A stretch of 64,000 bases of DNA from Lineus longissimus (Eukaryota > Nemertea > Pilidiophora > Heteronemertea > Lineidae): positions 27,791,501-27,855,500 of the forward strand of contig NC_088308.1 in NCBI RefSeq assembly GCF_910592395.1, given 5' to 3'. Every line of letters begins with the position of its first letter. The first letter of the stretch is position 1. Of this stretch, positions 10,578-22,500 are shown one piece after another. The notes beneath the pieces are model-generated. The model had not been told where the DNA came from and did no database searches. It was given only the letters and a program-made list of their open reading frames with translations. Both the position numbers and the translations under genes were made by a program.

Positions 10578-13500
10578 ATGGAAACTTTGCTCTGTTTATC
10601 TCTCCTTTTTGCGACCTTCTGCGGATGCATGGGCACGCCCTGGTATCGGTATTTATTTGAGGAGAACAATAAGGTGACGAGCAGCTCTTCTCAGTGTGGT
10701 TATGAGGTAAGAATTTTGCTTAAACTTGACGTCTTGAGTTTTATTTTTTGGGAATTTTGCTTAGTTCTGTCAAATTCAGGATGAATGAACCAACGACATG
10801 GGCCCTTTTCCAGATGTGCCGGTGATTTTGTATTAGGATAGAATAAATGTCTGAAAATTGTTGTGTCTGTTTCAGACATGTGACCTTGGTAAAGCAGGGA
10901 TGGTCAATGTCCATCTGATCCCACACACACATGATGATGTTGGATGGCTAAAAACTGTTGATCAGTACTACTATGGCTGTGAGTATTTTTATAAACCAGG
11001 CTCATCTGACCTGTCATGTGATTGAGTGGTTTTCCTCCAGGTATCTCATTGTCTATGCCATGTGATGTTGTTAATAATGATATCCATCATTAGTGATTTG
11101 GCCATGTTTTTTGCTTGATAACAGTTCTTCTTGACACACTTTATTGATAATACACACTGTAATGATAATGTGTATTGTCTTCATGTTTGCTGGCCTAAAG
11201 CATAGTTGGCTGTCGGTCTAAACTAAATTTGAATCTGTCCTTCAGCTCGAAATAACATCCAAGATGCAGGTGTCCAGTACATCTTGGACAGCGTCATTGA
11301 TCAGCTCCAGAAAGATCCCAAAAAGAGGTTCATATACGTCGAGATGGCATTCTTCTATCGCTGGTGGAATCAGCAGCATGACCTCGTTAGACATCAAGTC
11401 AAACAACTTGTTAACGAAGGTAGGCTAGAATTACTTGGATATCAACATTTAGACTTCAATGATGACAGATTTAGCTTTTCAAAAGTTGCCTGTTTTAGAT
11501 AAGTGCCATTGATCAACCTGTTGAATTTGCCAGGGGTGCTTTGCAAGCAGTGATATTCTTGGTGTTGGTCAAATATTAAAGGTATGTAGGTACATTATCA
11601 CAGGAAGCTTTCTTTTATGGGTCAAGCCAGTGATGTTCTTGGCTGCAGAAGAAAGATATATGTATTTTAAAGGATGCCCACTTCTGCTTATCAAGAACTG
11701 CATGCTGCAATTTGAGTTGTGTTGCTTTGAATGAAATCTTATGGAGTGCTGTATTTTTCAGGCCGTCTTGAGTTTATCCTTGGAGGCTGGTGCATGAATG
11801 ATGAAGCTGCCACACATTACAATGCCATCATCGATCAGCATACGCTTGGTTTCAAGTTTCTGCGGGATAACTTTGGAGACTGTGCTCGGCCACGTGTGGC
11901 TTGGCAGATCGATCCTTTTGGTCACTCTAAGGAACAAGCCTCACTTTTTGCTCAGGTAAGAATAGAAAAAGGCTTCTAGATTCATTGATTGTGATACTGG
12001 TCAGGCGCAAGAAGTATATTGGATGGAATTTGTGTTCAGAAGTAAAAAAGCTGTGTAAATGTTGCTACAGGTAGAACAAATCAGACTATTTCAAATCCAA
12101 GTGTCGTCTTTCTGCTTTAATTTACTATGAAAACCAACAGATTTCTGATAAATTTATCTGAAGATTCCTGTTTCCTTTCAGATGGGATACGATGGTTTAT
12201 TTTTCGCCCGTATCGACTATGCAGACAAGGCAAAGAGAATTGCAGAGAAGACGCTCGAAATGATGTGGAAGGCGAGTAATAACCTCGGTAAGTTGTCGCT
12301 GGACGACATCTAGCTCAGCCTTTCTATTAACGAAACGAGGGAGATCAAAATGTTCTCTAATGTTGAGAAGCAGATGTATAGTGGTACCCCAGGAGTGATA
12401 CATGTACCAAGTTTCCCCCTTTTCATTAGAAAACACAATACCAACACAATACAACATGCCTGTATTCTCTCTTTAACAGATACTTAGTTTGAACATTGTC
12501 GTTGTTTGCAGATGTTAACTTGTTTAGTGGGGTATTCTATAAGAATTATGATGCCCCCCAGTACTACTGCTTTGATTCAAGATGTAATGCTCAGCCCAAT
12601 AATGACCCAGTTGCTGTAAGTTCTTTGCTTTGTGATTTCAACCCCGTCTTAAGAGTTGTAAAATCAATGTGTTACATGGACTGCTTCATCACCTTACCCC
12701 TAAAGTTGTGTCATTCTGTCTTATCACCTCCCTCCACTCTGACCTCTGTATGACTCCTTGGCACCAATCACCATAGCCTTAACCAACACATGCATTTAAC
12801 AAAGACTAATCATCTTTAGATTTTGAGTGGAAATATGATGGCTTATTAATTACTTGGTACATGACAAAACTTGTCTCTTGCATGGGAGTTGAACTCACAA
12901 AAGCAAAGCCTCCTCTCTCCTCAGCTGAAGGAGCAATTCCATTGTCCATGTAGCAGGATAAATCTGTTTTCATATCCCTCTTACTTCGATTCACAATCCC
13001 TTGCAGATGATACCCTTTTCACTGGGGTGTTTTATGATAGATACAGATCCCCAAATAACTTCTGCTTTGACTCGAGATGTGTCCGACAACCTAATAATGA
13101 GCCTATCAGAGTAAGTCATGGTCTTGTGAATTGTGTGCCCATGATTTAGTTACAACCAGGAACTTCCATAAATTTTTTAAGGTACATTTTTAAAAAGTTG
13201 CCTTGCCCAATCCAGCCTTCCTGAGATATAGGCCCCAACTAGATAGGTTGTTTGATTTGATGAGTGTTCTCCTATGTTTGTGTTCCTTTTATGTCCAGTT
13301 AGCCATGCTCTTCCATTATGTTTCATTCTATATAGGCATACTTCTAACATGGTCCAACTTCGTCCAGAAGTAAATGTTACAACGTAAAACATATCACTGA
13401 CGGTTTTGTATTTCAGCCTTAAGGTTTGAAAGTGTCCTTGTTTCCTCAGAGGGGGAAGGGGGGGGGGACATGTCACCCTCCCCTCAATAAGCAAAAGGAT

Positions 13501-16500
13501 AGTCTTCCTAAGGTTTCCTTTGCTTGCTATTCATCTGTTTACTTTGCTGACTATCTGTTTACTTGGTGTAGGGGAGAGTGCCAACCTTTTCACTGGAGCA
13601 TTTTATGGCCACTACAGTGCTCCATCACGGTTTTGTTTTGATACGAATTGTCGAGATGAGCCAATAAGGGTGAGTTCAAGCTGAAGGTGAAAGAATACAT
13701 CCCAATATCTTTCTGCTGTTTGTGAAACTATTACTAACCTTCCTTTCATCAAAAGCATGTTTCTGTGCAAAAAACCTTCCGCACTTTTCTAGATTTTGCC
13801 GGTAACATTTCACTTGTTTCTCTCCTCCATAGGCAGTTCAGGCAACATATTTACGGGAGCTTTTTATGGAGGATATGGTGCACCTGGGGGATATTGTTTT
13901 GATGAGAAATGTCAGGACACTCCGATCATGGTGAGATTTAAACTCACATTTAGAGCGGGTCTGCTTTCGCTTCTGTTAGAGAAACATACATGTACTTATT
14001 TACTGCGAAATGCTGCTTTATGGTTTGCAATTCAGAAAAGAACACATCTCTATCAGTTAGTAAAGAAGCATGTTTTATATGCTACTAGTAGTTCTCGAGA
14101 TGTTGTAATGTAATGTAATGCACAGTGTGCACAAATAACATGTTTTAAAGTTATGGTACGGATGGTTTTATTTTGGTAAGTCTTGGCGAAACTACATGTA
14201 ATTCATAAAGTGTTTCTCTTAACTCCAGATCTTCCTGTTTTTCCCAAGTCCAATCTTGTAGCCTGTAACCTGTAACCTATCATCACCTTCTTTCACAAGA
14301 AAAAAGAAACCTCTCTCATTCTCAAGAGGGGTGATTTTTTGTCATGTCTTAATTAGCTTTTGTCCCTCCAGGATTCATGCTTCTCTCTTCAATAGCGGCT
14401 CTTTGCTTAGGAATTTGCATATTTTCATCTGCAGAAATGTTGTAGAACATCCTACTCACAGAGAAACGATCAGAAACCTTGCTTTTAATCAGCACTCAAA
14501 AATCCAAAAGAAGATGCTTTGTAGATGTTGAAAGATGCGCTTACTAGATTTCATTTGTAGAAATCTCGAGTGGGATTATTAGTTAAAAAGTTAAGCTATC
14601 AGAGCAAAGACTACTTGGAATGTTTTGACATCAAAGACAGTTAGTTTTCTAGTTTTGTGATTGGCTGATAGAATGGCGACTTGTATTCATTTCAGGATGA
14701 TGACAGGCTGCATGATGATAATGTCAAGGCCAGGGTCGATGAGTTCATGAAGGCAATGAGTGACAGGGTAAGTTGGCTGAGAATGACAAGGATTCCAGAT
14801 CGATATTTAGTAGAAATTGTAATTGGTGTTTTATTGTCTGTTCATTTCCAGAAACAAGATATTATAAATAAACAAAATTGTCTGTTCTTCTTCATTGATA
14901 AGTTTCTTGCAGCATCATATTGAATAAGTTGGTGTTTTGGTAACTGTTCAAAGTTTGGAGAAAAGGAGATGTGGAGAATATGAAGTGTTTTCAGATTGCA
15001 CGTCAATCCACTGGGTCAATCTACTGGCTCACATTCGTTCTTTTTCTTAAACAGGCAAAGGCATTTGCTACCAGTCATGTGATGCAAACAATGGGAGATG
15101 ACTTTAACTTCCAAAATGCCAACATGAATTTCAAAAACATTGATAAGCTCATTAGATACGTCAATGATAGGGTATGTTGTTATAGATTAAGCTTGGTGTT
15201 TCTCTCTTGGTTGACATGCATCCTTCACTGCTTGGCTTTCTGTCTCTTTTCCTCCAGGCAAAGGCTTTCGCTACGAACCACATTATGCAAACCATGGGTG
15301 GAGACTTTCAGTTCCAGAATGCAAATATGAATTTCAAAAACCTCGACAAGCTCATCAAATATGTTAATGATAGGGTGAGTGCTTGTAAGCAATTTGTGTG
15401 TACATAGAAGTGAGTGAAACCCATCTTGTAGCTGAATATCTTTACAAACTTAAAGTGCAAAATACATTTCAAAATACCCTTCTACTGAAGAAAATAGGTC
15501 ATTTAAGTATAAACAGAACATTCTTATTTCAGCAAGCTGAGGGCAGCAAGCTCAACCTCCTCTACTCTACACCATCATGTTATTTGTACGCCCTAAACAA
15601 AGCTAACTACACCTGGCCATCCAAGTCAGATGACTTCTTTCCCTATGCCTCTGACCCACATGCGTACTGGACTGGCTACTTCACCAGCAGGTCCTCACTC
15701 AAGGGATACGTCAGGGAGACAAACAATTTCCTTCAGGTAAGACATGTTGGTTCCAGTTTGAGTTTCATGATAATTTCACACCATTGCCTTCATTTGCAGA
15801 TCACTTGTGTGTGTGGACATCAGGACTTTACCCAAGCCCAGACGTTGCTGCCTACAGGTATACTCAACGCCAAGAATAAGAAAACCGGTTAACAAGTGTA
15901 TTTGTTGGGAGTTCTTGAGCTGCCTTTATTATATTGCAGCTTGTGATCTTGAACCTTCCATAATATGACCCTGAGTGTTACCACGATTACTACTGTCTGA
16001 TAGTTTTCATCTGGGAATGGTACATGTACATATGATGACTTTTACTGTTTTTCAGGCGGTCAAACAGCTCGATACTCTGTCGCAGTTGGGGCCTGAGCAT
16101 AGCAGTAACTACAAGTTGGGTGTTCTCAGTGAGTACGATATCTTGCAGTTTCCATTCACAGGCCATACATGCTGTCTTGTCTTGAGCCTCTATTGAGTAC
16201 ATTGAATGCTTTATGTTAACCCGAATAATGATGTCTGCTTATTGATGTCACATGGTACCAATAGTGCAGTGAACCAATCTGCCTGATGATTGAAATTTTT
16301 TTCAAATAGGCGGTCATGTGGGGTTGTATGAGTTCTGAAGATTTGATGTAGTTTTGCCTGAAATCTTTGTCCTACATGTTATTTCAGAACGAGCCATGGG
16401 AGTAGCCCAACACCATGATGCTGTCAGGTATGTTGAGCAATCTACTCTCTACGGGTCTTTTCATGAAACTGAAAAGAAATGTGAAATTACGCCACACTTA

Positions 16501-19500
16501 CCATAAGAATTTGGATTTCTGGTAATAAAGGTTACTGGCTCTTCACACCCTCAAACATCTACCTTGAATGAGAAGCACTAAGTCATAGTGATGCCAACTG
16601 GAAACAGAGGTTATGCAGTCTGATACCAAAGAGGAAATGCTTTTAGAGCATGTAGCCGTTTGATAATATAGGTATTGTCATGTTTGAAAATGTGACATGT
16701 TTCCTCTTTCCAGTGGTACAGAGAAACAGCATGTGGCGTATGACTATGCGGAGAGACTTGCCAATGGGACTGCTGAATCCCAGCAAGTCGTAAGCCATGC
16801 CTACCAGAAGCTGATGGCCAAGGGATCAGACGTAACACCAGATCATCAGTTCTGTGACCTCATGAACATCAGTAGATGTGCATTCACTGAGTCCCATAGT
16901 CAGGTGAGTGAATGAATGACTGTCAGGTCTCCGACAAGGAAGTGTTTGGACCATTTGATGATAGTCCTCAATATTTGTCACTTTATCATAATCGAATAGC
17001 AGTGAACTTCTGACGTTGTCTCTGATATAACTTCAGGCTTGCATTCGCATGCAACATGACATAAGTCTAAAGCTTTCTCTTTTCTTTCAGTTTGTCCTTA
17101 CTGTCTACAATCCTATCGCCCGACCTGTTACTTCATGGGTGCGCCTCCCAGTGGTGAACAGCGCCTATAGAGTCACTGGCCCTGATGGTAAACCAGTAGT
17201 GACACAGGTGGGTACATCGACCTCCATCTTTAAACAACCAGGCTTCAAGTGTACATGCATCCATTTCGGTACCCAAGTTGGAAGACTAACTGATCTGGAA
17301 GTGCATTAGGACTCACAGCAGCAAAATGATTAACTTCAACAGCATTCTAGGTTATTCAAGATTGATTGAGAATCTCAGTGTAATGAGAAGTAGGTGATCC
17401 ATATGTCAGGCCATTTACTTTAGTATAAAAGATAAAGGAGAGCTGCTCACCAGGCTTATCTATAGCATTTGAACAATTGAAGTTGACCAATGCACTTTAT
17501 TGTTTTCAGATGGTGCCTGTCAGTTCCAGAACCAAAGCCATCCCCGAGAGAAAGCCCAGCAAAGCTCAATACACACTGCTCATGAACGTCAGCCTACCGC
17601 CGTTAGGATTCAGTAACTACTTCTTCAATTATACAACAAGTGAGTTTTGAAAATTCTATTCGAGCTTTCTGTATTCTTAATGATTTTGATGCTGTTACTT
17701 CATGCGAAATTTCAAAATGTTTACGCTGATTTGCTATGAATATAAACTGGAAATGATGCTCTATGAAATATACCATCGATGCATTCTATTTCCAGGCTTG
17801 TTATTCCACCAGAATGAGGCAAGTCGCGTCACCAGGGATAGTACTTTGAAAAAACAGGATGACATTGTAATCCAAAATCAGGTATGTTGTGAACAAAGTG
17901 CTGTTTGTTATATCATTTATTACCACTGCGAACTAAGGGACCCAGGCTGATCGTCAACTCTTCAATGGCAGCAAAGGTGTTAGTGAAAGTCTCCAGATGA
18001 TCTGGCCCTCTTGCAGAACCACAGGTTAAGCAATTGGACAGCACAGGAAAGGTCGAACAAGAAACATATGAGGTCTTTCAAAACATCGTAGCAGGAGGAT
18101 AGGTCATGTTAATACAATTGTGTCAAGTGTGTGACTACTTTTACTTGTCTACTTCAGCATGTATCAGTCTCGATCAACCCAACCACTGGCATGATAGAAA
18201 GCATGACCAACAAAGATAAAGGGATCACCATCCCGCTACAGCAGTCCATCCTCTACTACTCATCTTTCCAAGGAAACCAGTCTGCACCAAAGTGGCGTAA
18301 CTCTGGAGCGTACATCTTCAGACCAAAGGAGAAGTTCCCTCTACCTACAGCAAACTCAGTAAAGGTTACTAAAGTTGAGGTGAGAAACTCAGAAAGTCTG
18401 TTTAGAAATATTGACTAATTTTCAGATAATCTGGCAGGATGTTGCTTTATTTCTGCAGAAAAGCCTTCAGCAAGTTTTCTCAATGTTGCCTTAGCTATAC
18501 CTCCATGGAAGACTTGGCAGCTCAACACTGGTACATGTAAGCGTTGTCTTCATCGTCCTTTTGGAGATAACAAACCTGTTGCTATGTGTTTCAGGGTCTA
18601 CATGTGACAGAAGTACACCAAACAATGAACGAATGGGCAACACAAGTGATCAGATTGTACAACAATGCTAAATATGTTGAACTTGAATGGACTGTGGGGC
18701 CTATTCCTGTTGCGTAAGTTGAAAGTTGGTATGATTGTGAGGCATGATTAATGTATGTTAGCGGCATTGAGAACAAAACCTTTTGTGTTGAAGGGAAAAG
18801 TTCCGAAGTCTGGATAGATGCCTGAATAACAGGTTTTCCACAAACATTTGAACATTGAGGCTTGGACTTCAGCCCAAGTCCCATTGGTGGCAGAGCTGAT
18901 CTGGAGCGCTGGCTATGGCTAAATTTTCTTTTATCCAACATTGAGGCAAAAGAAGTAAACAAAGAAATAACATTGATAACTGCCAGCCATCTGAAGTTCA
19001 AATGGCTGTTGTTCACTTCAATACTGTAGAGCTTGTTTTTAACCGATGATTTATGCTTTTCTTCTTGCAGTGATAAACAGGGCAAAGAAGTTGTCAGTTA
19101 CTTCAGGACTGGACTGGCATCTAATAAGCTCTTCTACACTGATGCTAACGGCAGGGAGATTCAGCTCAGAACGTAAGTAGAGTATTGCCATGAAGTTGGG
19201 TCTGTGCTATTTATCAGAATGTACATGAAAAGTTGCTTCTAGTCTATATACTTCAATGATCTTATCCGTTCTTGTTTCAGTCGTGATTATCGTCCGACCT
19301 GGAAGCTGAATGTCACTGAGCCGGTGTCAGTGAACTATTACCCAGTCAACAGTCGTATCTTCCTTAGGGTAGGTCAATTCTTCCTTCATTTGGACCAATT
19401 CTCCAACATTCGATGCAAGTTAAAGGTGAAGTGCAGGATTTTGTTAGTTATGATTGGGTGGATGACCAAGTATGGTTTCAACTTCCATCCAAAACCTGTC

Positions 19501-22500
19501 CTTATATAGTGTTTTATATAACACAAGAGGCAGTGATCGGCATACTTCGGACACATAGCCAATTCAGGTAATGGTAGAATACACATGAATGTTTTCATTA
19601 GAAACCTTGTTTTTACTCCAGGATGAGGTGAACAAGAAGGCCCAGTTCTCAATTCTAACAGACCGTTCACTAGGGGGTAGCAGTATGAGAGACGGTGATC
19701 TTGAAATCATGGTAGGTAGACAGCTTTCTTACCTGATCTAGTCAACAGCAATGAAGTCAAATATGGCAGTTGCGTGCAGTGGTGTACAGTGCACTGCTTA
19801 TACTTTTGTTGTGATTGTCGAACCAATGCGTCTTTGAAGTCAAGTACTGATGGTCTATCAGCAAGACTATTGTTTGTAGATAAATCATCATTTAACATAC
19901 TGTTGGAGTTGCCAAATTCTCTTGTTTTAGGTGCACCTAGTCAGAGTTCTCTCTTCTTTCAGCTGCATCGCCGGATGCTTCACGATGATGGTTTTGGTGT
20001 GAATGAAGCCCTCAATGAACAGGGCTGCGATAAGAAAGGACTGATCGTCAGAGGTAAATGATATGAGCAACCTAGACTTAGAGGTGTTGCATTTTACTGG
20101 GCATTGTCACTGTGGAACATGCTGGAGCAGGAGGCTAAATGAAGTGGTATTGCACAAGGCTGACTCTTAGATCTCTATTGTATGAGGTTGTCCTTAATAG
20201 AGAGGTGTCCGCTAACAGAGGTTCCACTGTAGTTACAGTGGGTGAAAGGAGTTACCATTCTCTGTTTAGACAAAGTGCTAGCATGGCTTGTGTCCTTTTT
20301 AGTGTTTGATGCAAGGAACCTTCTCCTAGACAATTCCTGAATTGTTGTATATTTACTCTCTTTCTTCTTGATTTCAGGTAAACTGTATCTCCTCTTGGAC
20401 ACCATTGAAGCTTCTGGTAGCCTGCATCGTGACATGGCCGAGAAACTCTTCATGGCCCCTACCTTGTCGTTTATGGAGAACAGTCTTCCATACTCTGCTT
20501 GGACTGCCAAGTACAATGTGATGGTAAGTTACACACGATACCATATTGGAGATTTTGGAGATAGTGTCCTGAACAGTTCAAGACATTCAAGAGTTGCTTG
20601 GAGACATATCAGAACGTAACCTGCTGAGATGCCTAAATGGTTGTACCCATCTTTTGATGAGCTCAAGTTCAGAAAGTTATTTTGGAGGTGCAATGATTGT
20701 TTGCTCCGTCTTTTTTAGGCCTGCTGTTGCAAGAAACCAGTTCATACTTTTCCGTATCATCTTTTCAGTATTCTGGCGTAAAGAGAGCTCTGCCCGACAA
20801 TGTTCATCTGTTGACTATGGAACAGTGGACTGCCAGCACGTTTCTGTTGAGATTGGAGCACTTCTATGAGAAGAATGAAGATGCAACTTTATCTAAGGCT
20901 GCAACGGTTTCTCTTCTGGTGAGTTGCTTCATTTTTGTTAGCCTCCTCGGAAGGAAATTTATTTACATCTTTTTGTTCATATTGGTTTCAATATGGATAA
21001 TGGAAGAGAGAGGGAGTTTGGTTTACTAAGAGCACAATAGATGGCGATGGTAGTGCGGCATGGCTGTGTTATTGTCGTTGGCAATTCATATGTTCTTGTT
21101 CCTAGTTGAAGTTCCCAAGGGCAGTACTTTGACAAAGGGTAAGAACCCTTGCATGTAAATCAAGCCTAAAATCTGCATATATGACAATGATATTAATGAA
21201 TCTCATACTTTGCTGGGAACTGAGCAGCATCGTTTAACTTGGCTTGAGTCCTTGGTTATTTCCTTTTACTGACCAATAACTTGAGACTTATAGAGACACC
21301 TTTGACCGTATGCAAAATGAATAATCTTTTTCAGGGCCTGTTTGCTCCATTTGAGATTGGTTCTGTTGACGAGCTCATGCTTGGGGCCAATCAGCGACTC
21401 GCTGATTCTCATCGTTTGAAATGGAACTTCAAAGATACTCAGAATGGTGAGTAGTCTCATAATCATATCGTTGATGTTGTAACTTGCCCTACTTTGAGTT
21501 GCCACCTGACCAAGCACTGAACACCTGAAGGAAACAACACTGATAGCGGGACGGGGTACATCAAATCATCGTGATGGAAATATCACAATTAATTCCTAAA
21601 TCGCACCCTTGGGGCATTCTGAATTTAAATGACCTCAATTTTACTGCCCATTGCCGACGCACAATAGAATCAAATCACTAATTGCTGTCACTGTAAATAT
21701 GGAAGCTATCTCCAGAATGGCTGGCTAGAAATTCATTTCCTAGCTAAAGTTCAGGGCTCCGTGTAAAAAATTATCTGAAGCATTTAACTATCTATTCAAA
21801 ACTTGATAATGGCGCACACAATCCATGTTAATAACAGGTGGAATCCTTAATCATGCAGTATCATAATTTGTGGTGTGCCTCATAAACCAATTTTAACTTT
21901 GATGTCCCTGGGTAATAGGGTAGACATGAATTCAATATGGCTCCTTCAGCTGTTTTTCAATTAATTTTGAGTAAAAAATATCAAAAGATCCGAACAAGCC
22001 ATACAAATGATTTGAACGTTTTGATAAATACCTGAATAAACTCAAAATTAGGTGCATTAACTTGTTAATTAAGGTTTGAACAGGACATGTGACACCTTTA
22101 GGGGGAAGATTGTGTCAAGCGCAAGATTTCGTCCACCTCAACCTCAGGCTCAGGCCACTTGAATGATTTGCGGGAACCAGGACCCATGGGGTCCGCTGTT
22201 CAAGGGTATACTCCAAAAACCAAACAATAAATGAGTTTATTGGATTATGTTTGGTGTTTTATGTTGTGTCGTTTATTCTGAGGTTATTGTTAGCAAATAC
22301 AACAGTAAAAATTGGAGAGTTAGATGTCATGGGGTTATGGTCAAAGAGGGGAATAGCACGTTTTTCCTGGAACACAAAAGTTATGGCTGTCCTGAAACTA
22401 CCCATGATTGTGGATGTGTCGCTGCCCTCAAATCATCATAAAAGGAATCTATTTTAATCAATTAAATCAAATGATATTCATTCTCGATAAAGTTTCATTG

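Noticed and set aside
13931-14695. A fifth exon-6 copy between 6d and exon 7
   Set aside because: I searched for the F-Y and C-F-D pattern with flanking splice sites and found none.
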